A DNA stretch of 64,000 bases from Candidatus Zhuqueibacterota bacterium (GTDB lineage: Bacteria > Zhuqueibacterota > Zhuqueibacteria > Zhuqueibacterales > Zhuqueibacteraceae), in the NCBI GenBank assembly GCA_022616415.1, contig JAKEEU010000296.1, positions 19,879 to 83,878 on the forward strand, written 5' to 3'. The notes beneath the pieces are model-generated. The model had not been told where the DNA came from. It did no database searches and saw only the letters and a program-made list of their open reading frames with translations. Below are positions 1 through 8,819 of the stretch, piece by piece; position 1 is the stretch's first letter, and every line of letters starts with the position of its first letter. Both the position numbers and the translations under genes were made by a program.

Positions 1-3000
1 GCTGCGATCAATAACGACAAGCGCCTCAGCCTCGGCATTGGCATCGAAGCGACAACGATGGAGGCGCGCCTCTCGCGTTGGGGATTCATCGTGAAGAATT
101 GCGGCGTGGAAGATTTGCCGCTGTTGATCGGCGAGCTGCAAGGACAACGGCCGGCAAACCGCGAAGAATTGGAAGACCGCATCGGCAAAGGCAACGTGTA
201 TGCCCGCGCGAGCCAGTTTCGCAAAAAAATCGCCGAAGAGTTTTTTGCCTCGGAATCGCTTTACGAGCAGGTGGCGCATTTGTGGAATACCGGCAAAGCC
301 TACCGCGAGATTTGCGCACGGGCCGGCGATTTTCAAACCTTGTTCATGACGCTTTTGCCGGAGCCGGACATCGAAATTTTCTCCGAGATCATCAACAGTC
401 TCATTCGCATTCAGGAATTTGCCGGCAAGCTCGAGCAGTTGGCGGAACAATTGCGCTATCTCGAGCGCCTCATGGCCTTGCAGGAAAAAATCGCCAATGC
501 GCGGGAAGAAGAAGCGCGTTACGATTGGCTCATTTCGTATCGCGAGTCATCGGCTTGCAAAACCCGCCTGGCGGAAACACAAAAGCAGTTGGCGCATGGG
601 CTCGCTGAAGCCGAAAAGGTTGAATCAACTTTAAAGCAATTCCAATCCGAGCACGATCAACTCAAGAAAATGTTGGCAGAGCTGCGCCATAAAGACGAGG
701 CCCGGCTTTTGGAGCGCTTGCAGCTCAAACAAGAAGCCTTAAATTGGCACGCGGAATTTTTGCAACAACAGCATGCGCAAGTGCAGGCTAACGAAGAGCA
801 ATTGCGCCGGGCGCAGCAGGAACTGGTGGCGCGGCGCGCTGATTTGATCGCCGAGATCGAGCTCGCACAACACGCGGTGTCGCAAGCGCTGCAAAGCCTA
901 ATGATAACGCCGCTGCCCGCTGCCATTTCGGCTTTTGTCAATGACTTCGTGCAAACCGCTCCAACCGTGCTGGTGGAACGCGGTGCGAGGCCGGAGGCAA
1001 ATGCGGCATTGCAAGAGACGGCAGAGCTGCTGGCGCAGTTGGCGCAGGAACGCCTGCGCTTGCAACACGATCTCGAGCGGCGTGAATATCTCAAAACGAA
1101 AATTCAGCAGGAAATCGACAACCTGCAACGACAGCGCGAATGGCTGCCGCAATTGCCGAATTACCATCAGTGCCTGCAGCGTTTGGAAGCCGAGGGCTTG
1201 ACGCCGCAACCGCTCTACAAAATGTTGGAATGGCGCACGGAAGACGCCGATTTACGCTCGTCCATAGAAGAGCTGTTCGGCCAGCAACTGCTTGGCACGC
1301 TGGTGTTGAATGACGGCGAAGCTGATCGCGTGAAAACCACAGTGCTGCAAGATTTTCCGGGCATTGCCGTGGCCGAGGCGTCAAGCGAAGAAGCCGATTG
1401 TCCAGATTGGATTGCGGCGGCATTGGATGATCGGACAAACGGAATGGCGCTGCGTCTCATCGGCGCCGCATTGACGGCGCGCCTTTCGCAGGAAGCGGAG
1501 TATGAGCAGGTGAAGCAGCGGCTCGCTTGGCGCGGTTTGCGCTGGAAAGCCGAGGGCAAGCCCGCCCGGCTCATCGGGGCTGAGGCGCGGCGGCTGGCTT
1601 TCGCGCAGGAAATGGCGCAACGACGAACGGAGCTGGCCGAGCTGGAGAATCAAATCGTCGCGCTGCAAGAGCAGTTGCAATGCAACTTTGCGTCAACGCA
1701 GCAATGGCGCGACCTGGAAGAGGGCTTGCGCCAAATCGGCGGCGAGGCATTGTCCCAAGCATTCCACGCGAATGATGTTGCGACGATACAGGCGAGCGCT
1801 TTGCAAAATTCTCGTGATGAGTGGGCGCGAAGTTACGCCGCTGCTGGCGAGAAAAACGAGGCGCTCACGGCTGAAATCCAACAACTCGAGCAGCGCATCG
1901 CCGCGGCAGGTTTGCAGGAACTTGCCAGGCAGATCGAGGACATGGAAAAATGCGAGCGCAACCTCGAAGAGAAAATTCGTCTCGCTGCGGAGGAGCGGGG
2001 GCGTTGGCGCAATGAAACGGCTCGGCTGGAAAGTGAGGCATCGGTTCAAAATGCGCAACTGGCGCAAATCGAAGCGGCGCTGCAGGCCAAGGCGCTGCGT
2101 CTGCGCCAATACGTTTCGGAACAGGGTGAGCCGGATTTGGAATATTACGTGTTGAGCACGCGCGGGGGCGATCGCTTCAAATCCGACGAGGCGATTGCGC
2201 GGCGCAAAGAAGAAGCGCACGATGCGCTCAACGTGGCGCTGACGAAATTGCAAGACAACGGCGAGGAGGGCATTCATTATCGGCAATATGCCGGCATTTT
2301 CGGGTTCGGTTATTTGCCGGAGGAGAATAAAATCATCGATCGCCAGCACCAACCGTTGCAAGGCGTGCACCATCGCTTGCAACAAGACCACGCCGAGCAG
2401 CAAGGCATTCTCAATGAAAAAAACAAGGAATTGCTCGACCAGTTGATCATGGAAAGTCTGGCGCGGCATCTCACCGAGCAGGTGGTGCAACAGAAAAAAA
2501 TGATCAAGGACATCAATCGCTTGCTGCGTGAAATCGATTTTGGCGGCACGATTTACGCCTTTGAGGCCCCTGCCAAGCCCGAACACCGCGAAGTGGTGGA
2601 AATCGTGGAGAATTTTTCACTGTTCGATGAAAACCGGCGGCAGAATTTTCGCGCGTTTATCGAGTCGCGGCTGCTCGATTTGCGCGAAAGCGAGCCGGGA
2701 ACGGTGCCGCTGCTGCTGGATTATCGCACGTGGTTTGACTACAAGCTGACGTTTCGCGACACCAAAAGCGAAGCCTCCGAGCTGACGCGGCGGATGCGCA
2801 ATCTCGGCTCCGGCGGCGAGCAGGCGGTGCCGAATTATCTGCTGGTGCTGGCGATGGCGCATCTGGTTTTTCAAAACAGCCGTGGCCGCTTGCGGCCGAT
2901 GTTGTTTGACGAAGCGTTTTACGGCATCGATGCCGGACGCCGCGACCGGCTTTTGGAGTTTGCCACCAGGCTCGGCATGCAACTGTTCGTCGCCTCGCCG

Positions 3001-3159
3001 GATCAGGACGGGCACACCAAGGCGGTGCGACACGCGACCACGGTGTTCGTGCAGAAAGATGAAAATCGTGACGTGCATTTGACGGCGCTGCACTCGGATT
3101 TTAGGAGGGACGGCAAAGTGCAGGAAGATTTGTTTTGGAAAAACGTGCTCTGTTTGTAA
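1..3159 (+). CDS. jetC: Wadjet SMC-like ATPase JetC, 5'-truncated by the window edge
   Basis: The reading frame is open from base 1, so the start and the Walker A P-loop lie upstream of the window. The visible 1,052 codons end with an ABC/SMC ATPase head: signature motif LGSGGEQ near bases 2800-2820 and Walker B MLFDEAF near 2898-2918, followed by a D-loop-like GID. Long charged helices (about 400-900 and 1600-2100) look like the two coiled-coil arms around a hinge-like region at about 1150-1560. In Wadjet (MksB/MukB-like) systems JetC is the SMC motor that works with the kleisin JetA, JetB and the nuclease JetD against plasmids. The jetD homolog follows directly, which strongly supports the call. 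jetA and jetB would be expected just upstream, outside the window. Confidence 0.85.
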   Translation, partial: AAINNDKRLSLGIGIEATTMEARLSRWGFIVKNCGVEDLPLLIGELQGQRPANREELEDRIGKGNVYARASQFRKKIAEEFFASESLYEQVAHLWNTGKAYREICARAGDFQTLFMTLLPEPDIEIFSEIINSLIRIQEFAGKLEQLAEQLRYLERLMALQEKIANAREEEARYDWLISYRESSACKTRLAETQKQLAHGLAEAEKVESTLKQFQSEHDQLKKMLAELRHKDEARLLERLQLKQEALNWHAEFLQQQHAQVQANEEQLRRAQQELVARRADLIAEIELAQHAVSQALQSLMITPLPAAISAFVNDFVQTAPTVLVERGARPEANAALQETAELLAQLAQERLRLQHDLERREYLKTKIQQEIDNLQRQREWLPQLPNYHQCLQRLEAEGLTPQPLYKMLEWRTEDADLRSSIEELFGQQLLGTLVLNDGEADRVKTTVLQDFPGIAVAEASSEEADCPDWIAAALDDRTNGMALRLIGAALTARLSQEAEYEQVKQRLAWRGLRWKAEGKPARLIGAEARRLAFAQEMAQRRTELAELENQIVALQEQLQCNFASTQQWRDLEEGLRQIGGEALSQAFHANDVATIQASALQNSRDEWARSYAAAGEKNEALTAEIQQLEQRIAAAGLQELARQIEDMEKCERNLEEKIRLAAEERGRWRNETARLESEASVQNAQLAQIEAALQAKALRLRQYVSEQGEPDLEYYVLSTRGGDRFKSDEAIARRKEEAHDALNVALTKLQDNGEEGIHYRQYAGIFGFGYLPEENKIIDRQHQPLQGVHHRLQQDHAEQQGILNEKNKELLDQLIMESLARHLTEQVVQQKKMIKDINRLLREIDFGGTIYAFEAPAKPEHREVVEIVENFSLFDENRRQNFRAFIESRLLDLRESEPGTVPLLLDYRTWFDYKLTFRDTKSEASELTRRMRNLGSGGEQAVPNYLLVLAMAHLVFQNSRGRLRPMLFDEAFYGIDAGRRDRLLEFATRLGMQLFVASPDQDGHTKAVRHATTVFVQKDENRDVHLTALHSDFRRDGKVQEDLFWKNVLCL

Positions 3160-3161
3160 AT

Positions 3162-4466
3162 ATGTCCGACTTCAAAGAAAGGGTGCATGCGGCGATACAG
3201 AAGAATCCGGCGCTGGCCGCGTTTCTCAAAGATTTCTGCGCGCGCTCGTTCAAAACCGGTGAGCTGCCGAAACGCTGCACCTTCCGCAACGTCGATCTGT
3301 CCGTGATCGCGGATTTGCGTCTCATCTTCGGCGCGCGCGCCGTGAAAGCGCGCGATGAGAACGTGGTCTTCGATCTGGCTGCCGTCGGGTTGGCGTCTCT
3401 TGATGCCCGACAGGAGCTGCTGCAAACGCTCACCGAGGTGCTCGTGATGAAGCGCCAAAATCGCCGGTTGCAGCAACAACGAACGCATGCGAACCTTGCC
3501 CAGCGATTGCAAGCGCTCGCTCCTCTCGCTCAATCTCCACTCGCGCAAAAAGTCCATCAGCGCCTCATTGACGATCTCGTCCAACAACGCGGCTACCTTT
3601 GGCGAGAAGGGGTTTTGAAAGGGCAGGGGCCCGCAGCACTGTTGCAAATCGAAGCCGTTTTGAATGCTTTGCATCTTGTCGCGACAAATGCGAAAGGGTG
3701 GAATTTTGCGGAGTTGGGTGCGCGTGTGACCGGCTCCTCCAAAAGTTTTCGGCCTGGTGGAGAGCTTTATCGCTTGGCGGCGGATTGGGCGCTGCCGTTT
3801 TTGGATGAGTCCGAGCCGCTCGTGCAAATCGAAGATCTCGTCACGCGCCGCGCTCGGGTATGGGAGCAACTCGGCGTGGAGCCAAGCGGGGCGGCGATCA
3901 CGGTGATGGCAGGAGGGCCGTTGGTGTATGCCAGGCAGGGGAAAATATTTTCAGGAATCGAGCAGCATTTTGATATGGGCGAGCCTTCAACGCTCTCGCT
4001 CACCCAGTTGATGGGGATCGAGAGAATCGAGCCGCTCTTTGACACGATTCTCACCATTGAAAACTTGACGCCGTTTATCGACGCCGTGCAACGGCAGCCG
4101 CTGCCGCGCGCGTTGATGATCTACACCGAAGGCTTCCCCAATCGCGCCGTGCGCATGCTTTTGCAGCTCTGCCGCGAACAGATCACCGGATTAAAATTTC
4201 TGCATTGGGGCGATACGGATCTGGCCGGTGTGCGCATCTTGAGAAATCTCGCGTCGACAATGGGTGAAGTTCCCGCCCTCTTTCGCTGCGGCCCCAAAGA
4301 TATTGCCAAGCATCAAGCGCGCCTGATTCGGCTCACACCGGAGCAGCGTGAGAACATCAAGCGCGATCTCAATACTCATCCGCAGGCGCCCGGCCGTGAG
4401 ATTTTGGAAGCCGTGCTGCATCACGACGGGTGGCTGGAGCAAGAGGCGTGGGAAAGTAAGGCATAA
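3162..4466 (+). CDS. jetD: Wadjet Toprim-like nuclease subunit JetD
   Basis: Matches the JetD/DUF2220 pattern: the C-terminal half has a Toprim-like core with a glutamate in MIYTEG (bases about 4112-4130) and an acidic pair in HWGDTDLAG (about 4203-4229). These are the metal-binding residues expected of the plasmid-cleaving subunit. The N-terminal half is divergent and probably corresponds to the arm that binds the SMC complex. The ATG start used here lies 2 bases after the jetC stop and has no clear Shine-Dalgarno site, so translation may be coupled. An alternative TTG at 3135 overlaps jetC and has AGGAAG 7 bases upstream; it would add 9 residues. Length is about 434 aa. Confidence 0.82.
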   Translation: MSDFKERVHAAIQKNPALAAFLKDFCARSFKTGELPKRCTFRNVDLSVIADLRLIFGARAVKARDENVVFDLAAVGLASLDARQELLQTLTEVLVMKRQNRRLQQQRTHANLAQRLQALAPLAQSPLAQKVHQRLIDDLVQQRGYLWREGVLKGQGPAALLQIEAVLNALHLVATNAKGWNFAELGARVTGSSKSFRPGGELYRLAADWALPFLDESEPLVQIEDLVTRRARVWEQLGVEPSGAAITVMAGGPLVYARQGKIFSGIEQHFDMGEPSTLSLTQLMGIERIEPLFDTILTIENLTPFIDAVQRQPLPRALMIYTEGFPNRAVRMLLQLCREQITGLKFLHWGDTDLAGVRILRNLASTMGEVPALFRCGPKDIAKHQARLIRLTPEQRENIKRDLNTHPQAPGREILEAVLHHDGWLEQEAWESKA

Positions 4467-4522
4467 AAATTTTTAAAATTCGATGCAACCTTTTGGGGCG
4501 CTTCCGGCACTCATCAATAGAT

Positions 4523-5098
4523 ATGAAAATCCTCTCAAGGTACCTTGCCAATCTCGCGGATCGGCGGCTTGTTAGCAACTTCCTCGCGCGCCGGGATGAG
4601 CCGTCTTTTCGCGAGCTTTATCATCGCCACACGCCTGCGCTTTATCAACTGGTGCTGCGTTTGGCCGGCTGGAACGTTCACGAGGCCGAGGAAATCGTAC
4701 AGGACACGTGGATGCGAGCCATCGAAGCGCTTGACGGATTTCGTTGGGAATCGAGTTTGCGCACGTGGCTCTCCGGCATCGCGATCAACCGCTGCCGTGA
4801 GCTATATCGACAGCGTGCGAGGCAAAGTCACGAAGTGATGGTAGAGCAGCTTGCGCAAGAAACTTCCATTACTGAGAATTTCGAGCGCCTCGATTTGGAG
4901 CAGGCGATTGCGGCGCTGCCGAACGGTTATCGGCAAGTTTTGGTGCTGCACGACGTCGAAGGCTATACGCACGAGGAAATCAGCCGCATGCTCGAAATCG
5001 AAGTGGGCACCTCCAAAAGCCAGCTCGCGCGCGCCCGCAGCTCGGTGCGTGAGGCCTTGCAAGTGGTGGCGACAAAAAGCGCCAATCGGAGAATATAA
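4523..5098 (+). CDS. ECF-type RNA polymerase sigma factor
   Basis: A 191-residue sigma-70 family protein with only regions 2 and 4. Region 2 runs from about EPSFRELYHRHTPALYQLV to EIVQDTWMRAI, with RTWLSGIAINRCRE after it. Region 4 is a helix-turn-helix around LPNGYRQVLVLHDVEGYTHE and SRMLEIEVGTSKSQLARAR. It would direct RNA polymerase to a small stress or envelope regulon. ATG 4523 is preferred over an upstream TTG at 4493. The stop is followed one base later by the start of a membrane protein, the usual place for an anti-sigma factor. The -10/-35 targets are unknown. Confidence 0.92.
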   Translation: MKILSRYLANLADRRLVSNFLARRDEPSFRELYHRHTPALYQLVLRLAGWNVHEAEEIVQDTWMRAIEALDGFRWESSLRTWLSGIAINRCRELYRQRARQSHEVMVEQLAQETSITENFERLDLEQAIAALPNGYRQVLVLHDVEGYTHEEISRMLEIEVGTSKSQLARARSSVREALQVVATKSANRRI

Positions 5099-5099
5099 A

Positions 5100-5702
5100 A
5101 TGAATCACGAAAAAAATCATGACGAGCTGAATCCGGAGGAGAGGGAGAAGTTCGCGACTTTGTTACGCGAGCGTTCGCCGGCAGCCTCGCTCGAAGCAAG
5201 AATCATCAGCGCGCTCAAAGCCAAAGGCCTCATTCGATTGACGCCGTCACCTCAAATATGGACGATGCCGCGTTTAGCCGGTGCTTTCGCCGTAGCGCTG
5301 GTGTTTTTAGCGCTTGGCTTCGGATTGGGAAAGTGGCGAGGCGGCGTGCTCCCGCAACAACCGCATCACAACATGTTTGTTTTGTTTCTTTATGATGATT
5401 CACCGGAAACGCTGCCTGATGATATGAGCAAGGTGGTGGAGTACGGCAATTGGGCGCGTGCCATCAGCATGTCGAAGCGGATGATCACCGGAGAAAAGTT
5501 AAAGGACGGCGGGCGGCTTCTGCGCAACGTCCGCGGTCAACTTGAAATTCGTGAGGTGAGAGAGGCGGGAGAATCGAACGTTCTTGGCGGCTACTTTTTG
5601 ATCGAAGCCGAAAATTACGAGGAAGCCATCAAAGTTGCGGCCAGTTGCCCGCATCTCAAATATGGCGGTTTGATCGAACTAAGACAGATCGATCAAATTT
5701 GA
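5100..5702 (+). CDS. Membrane-anchored YCII-domain protein, putative anti-sigma factor
   Basis: 200 aa, start ATG 5100 with GGAGA 7 bases upstream, one base after the ECF sigma stop. The first ~55 residues are charged (LNPEEREKFATLLRERSP, like short anti-sigma N-termini). One hydrophobic segment follows at about residues 60-80 (MPRLAGAFAVALVFLALGFG). The rest is a YCII/DGPF-like domain starting at MFVLFLYDDSPE and ending with GGYFLIEAENYEEAIKVAAS. DGPF/YCII proteins are known genetic partners of some ECF sigma groups, but usually as soluble proteins. The fusion to a membrane segment is what makes an anti-sigma or sensor role plausible. That role is inferred from position only. Confidence 0.7.
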   Translation: MNHEKNHDELNPEEREKFATLLRERSPAASLEARIISALKAKGLIRLTPSPQIWTMPRLAGAFAVALVFLALGFGLGKWRGGVLPQQPHHNMFVLFLYDDSPETLPDDMSKVVEYGNWARAISMSKRMITGEKLKDGGRLLRNVRGQLEIREVREAGESNVLGGYFLIEAENYEEAIKVAASCPHLKYGGLIELRQIDQI

Positions 5703-5706
5703 AAGT

Positions 5707-5772
5707 GAAGTCGGACTTGCGCCCAACAATTTTTTTGAGGAAGCAAAATTCCGCGGGCGCAAGTCCGGCTTC
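5707..5772. repeat. 66-bp inverted-repeat element, copy 1 (AAGTCGGACTTGCG family)
   Basis: Arms GAAGTCGGACTTGCGCCC and GGGCGCAAGTCCGGCTTC pair over 18 bases with one mismatch. They enclose an AT-rich loop. It begins a few bases after the stop of the YCII gene. A second copy lies at 46579-46641 in opposite orientation and shares part of the loop. Confidence 0.8.
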
Positions 5773-5812
5773 GCTAACGATCGTTCATTATTTATTTTCA
5801 CGGAGGCCTAAA

Positions 5813-7192
5813 ATGATTTCTCAAAAACGCAGAACCAGCCTGGGCGCATGGCTCACGCTGTTTGCCCTCATAATGATCGGTATGGCATGTCTCGGCTTCG
5901 TCGCCACATCGTCATCGCAGCAGAAATCCGCGAGCAACGATGGCGACGCTTCCAGTTTCACCCCGTATGTCTGGGCGTTCGAATACGGTGTTGCTGATGT
6001 GCAACGTGCTATCGATTTCTACACCGGCGCGCTCGGTTTTGAAGTGGAGGAAAACAATTGTTGCACGCCGTTGGCCGTCTTGCGCAATGGGGCGGTCAGG
6101 CTCTTGTTGAATCGTATTGAGGCCAAGATGCCCGCGGCCAATGCCTCCAACGTTCATTTGAATATGCGCGTTGGTGATTTGGCCGTTGCTGCCGAGATCG
6201 TTCGCCAAAAAGGTGGAACCCTCGAGGATGCGTCGCCGCAACCATTTGCTTTGGGGCAGTCGATGACGATTCACGATCCGTTTGGCAATTCCATCAATCT
6301 GCTCGATATTGCCAACGACAATAAGACTGCCGACAGCAAACCGGCGGTTTTCAATATCGGCGTTTTGGGAGAGAAGTTGGAGAAGCTTGAGGCCTTCTAC
6401 ACGAGTCTCGGTTTTCAAATTTTTAGCCGCGAATATCTTCCCGCTTTGCCGCTGCAGCGGCACGGGGTCGTGGCGTTGGTGCTGCACGGCGGCGCGAAAA
6501 CTCCGGCCAAATCCGGCACGCGGCAAGGCACGATTGTTTTGGGAGTGGAGGATTTCAACGCTGCCGTGAAGCCTTTACAAAGACGAGGGATAAAAATTTC
6601 GAAGCCTCCTGCAACGGGAAAAACCGCAATCTTACGCGACCCCTTCGGCAATCCACTGAAGCTAATGGAGTTGCCATCGAATTTACTGACTGCCGTCAAT
6701 AGCGTGAATGCCAGCAGCAAATCCGCGAGCACACCGGCGTTGGCACAGGCCGGTTTCGAGCGCTTCAAAAAGCTCGAGGGGCAATGGCTCGGCCGCAGCA
6801 CCAAAGGCTGGGAAGAAACCGTCAATTTCAAGACGATTGCCAAAGGCTCGGTGGTGGTGGAAAATTCTTTCGATGCCCATCCCAACGAAACGATGATGAC
6901 GATGTTTTACCTGGACGGTGACCGCCTGATGTTGACGCATTATTGCGTGGCGCGCAACCAGCCGCGTCTCGAAGCAACTTCGTTCGAAGATGATGGTCGC
7001 ACGATCACGTTTACGTTTCATGACGCCACCAATCTCCCCTCGCGCGACAAGGGCCACATGGACAAGGCGGTTTTTCGCTTTGCCGACGACGATCATTTCA
7101 GCTCGCAGTGGACGTGGTATCAGGACGGCAAGGAGAACTGGATGGAGGAGATCAAATGTGAGCGCAAGCAATCGAATGCCGCATCAAAGTAA
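5813..7192 (+). CDS. Exported protein with two VOC (glyoxalase-fold) domains and a C-terminal beta-barrel-like domain
   Basis: 459 aa from ATG 5813, which has GGAGG 6 bases upstream. An N-terminal hydrophobic segment (LGAWLTLFALIMIGMACLGF) looks like a signal peptide or anchor. The cysteine context is only a weak lipobox. Residues ~50-165 form a first VOC module (VADVQRAIDFYTGALGF, ending DPFGNSINLLDI). Residues ~178-285 form a second (LEKLEAFYTSLGFQIF, ending DPFGNPLKLMELP). From ~315 to the end the sequence resembles DUF1579/lipocalin-like barrels (FERFKKLEGQWLGRS, then MTMFYLDGDRLMLTHYC). VOC proteins are metal-dependent lyases, dioxygenases or binding proteins; substrate unknown. A strong terminator follows. 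Confidence 0.75.
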   Translation: MISQKRRTSLGAWLTLFALIMIGMACLGFVATSSSQQKSASNDGDASSFTPYVWAFEYGVADVQRAIDFYTGALGFEVEENNCCTPLAVLRNGAVRLLLNRIEAKMPAANASNVHLNMRVGDLAVAAEIVRQKGGTLEDASPQPFALGQSMTIHDPFGNSINLLDIANDNKTADSKPAVFNIGVLGEKLEKLEAFYTSLGFQIFSREYLPALPLQRHGVVALVLHGGAKTPAKSGTRQGTIVLGVEDFNAAVKPLQRRGIKISKPPATGKTAILRDPFGNPLKLMELPSNLLTAVNSVNASSKSASTPALAQAGFERFKKLEGQWLGRSTKGWEETVNFKTIAKGSVVVENSFDAHPNETMMTMFYLDGDRLMLTHYCVARNQPRLEATSFEDDGRTITFTFHDATNLPSRDKGHMDKAVFRFADDDHFSSQWTWYQDGKENWMEEIKCERKQSNAASK

Positions 7193-7257
7193 TGAATGCA
7201 AAAGAGCATAGATTCAATCTCGATCTTGCAACGAAAACGTTTTAAGGGGAATGTCTT

Positions 7258-7290
7258 CCCTCTCTCGCTCGGTCGAGAGAGGGATTTTTG
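7258..7290 (+). terminator. Intrinsic terminator after the VOC gene
   Basis: A perfect 10-bp stem CCCTCTCTCG / CGAGAGAGGG with a 6-base loop is followed by ATTTTTG. It lies 66 bases past the stop and before the next + strand gene, so it should end the sigma-YCII-VOC transcript. Confidence 0.85.
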
Positions 7291-7465
7291 TTGATGCCCA
7301 ACTTGCGAAGCCACTTCTTCGTGCTCCTCATAACAACCCACCCGAGTCTTTTTCAACTGGCCAATTCGTCTTGAAGCAATTGAACAAACTGCTTTCCTGC
7401 GCTGTCAAGATAGATAAAAGGATGATTCGATCTTATCATCACAATCGCAGAGAAAGGTTTAAACG

Positions 7466-8777
7466 ATGGTAAAAATTTTTTATGCCTTAACTTTGACCGT
7501 TGCCTTTTGTTCCGATTTCGTTCTGGCGCAAGAGGTGGATGGCCGTTTCCAGAAACAGTTGCAGCCGATGATCGAACAGGTGATGCAGCAACAGAATATT
7601 CCAGGTCTTGCCATAGCGATTGTTGAGAATCAGAAGGTGGTCTATGCCAAGGGGTTCGGTGTGAAAAATCTTGATGGCAAGAATGAAAAAATAACGCCGC
7701 AATCCTTGTTTCACATGGCGTCGATCACCAAGCCCTTCGTTGCCACTTCCATTATGCAACGGCGCGTTGGAACGTTATGTCCGCAGCTTGAGCGATTTAT
7801 CGCTCATTGCCGCGCCTGGCGCCAAATGGCAATACAGCAATATGGCGTATGAAATTCTTGGCGACGTGATTGCCAAAGTTTCCGGAGAAACGTTCGAGGG
7901 TTATGTCGGGCAGCACATTCTCACGCCGCTGGGAATGAAGAGTAGCACGCTGTTGGTGAAAGAAGCCGATCCACAGTTGTTGACAAGCCCGCATGTTTTG
8001 GATGATGCTTACGAAGTGGCCGTGAGCAAGATCTTCCCTTATAACCGCGCCCACTCGCCAAGTTCAACCCTCTACTCGAATGTACTCGACATGGCGCGTT
8101 GGGCGATGGCCAACATGAATCGCGGCGAGCTCGAGGGCAAACGCATTTTGCAAGCCTTAACTTATGACGTGATGTGGAAACCGGCCGGCGAACAATGGTC
8201 ACATATCGCGATCAGTTGGTTTCTTGGAAAATATGGAGAATATCCGACCGTCTCTCACGGCGGCCGCGATGTTGGCTTTGTTAGCAACCTGGTCATGATG
8301 CCTGGCCAATCGATAGCCGTGGTGATGATGAGCAATTTCGATCGCGCAAGTATTGGAGACGTCACGAGAGCGGCGCTGGCAGTAGCTTTAGGCCTCAAGC
8401 CTGAGCCAATTGTTGTCAAGCCTCCCATAGCGAAAACCATCTATAAAACCATCTTGAATCAGGATGTAGAAGCAGCCATTAAACTGTACCATGACCTAAA
8501 GAAGAATCAGCCGGATGCCCATGATTTTCGGGAACCGCAGCTCAATGATTTGGGATACAAATTGCTTGCCCAGAAGAAATTCAAGGAAGCCATCGCCATG
8601 TTTCAGCTCAATGTCGAAGCTTATCCTTCGTCTTCAAATGTCTATGACAGCCTGGGTGAGGCTTACATGTTGAACGGCGACAAAGCACTGGCGATTAAGA
8701 ATTACGAAAAATCGTTGGAGCTGGATCCGGCCAACGGCAATGCCGTCGAAATGCTGAAAAAGTTAAGAGGGCAATAA
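7466..8777 (+). pseudogene. Serine beta-lactamase-like hydrolase with C-terminal TPRs, broken by internal deletion and frameshift
   Basis: The first frame (7466-about 7760) has a signal peptide (YALTLTVAFCSDFVLA) and the catalytic SxxK motif in HMASITKPF, then leaves the family pattern. A second frame, usable from about 7757 to 8777, continues the same family: YSN motif in WQYSNMAYEILGDV, an HGG motif (SHGGRDVGF) in place of KTG, then two or three TPR-like repeats (AIKLYHDLKKNQ to ELDPANGNAVEML). The roughly 50-60 residues that normally separate SxxK from YxN are nearly absent at the junction near 7755-7775. This points to an out-of-frame deletion of about 150-180 bp rather than a single-base slip. 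In vivo it should give no active class C-like enzyme, unless the junction is an assembly error. Confidence 0.8.
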
Positions 8778-8819
8778 CGTCTCAGATAAGGACTTTTGAA
8801 ACAAAGTTGGAGAAGTGGG

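Noticed and set aside
1693..2586. 297-codon frame antisense to jetC
   Set aside because: Shadow of the long coiled-coil gene in high-GC third positions; no start signal or recognisable domain.
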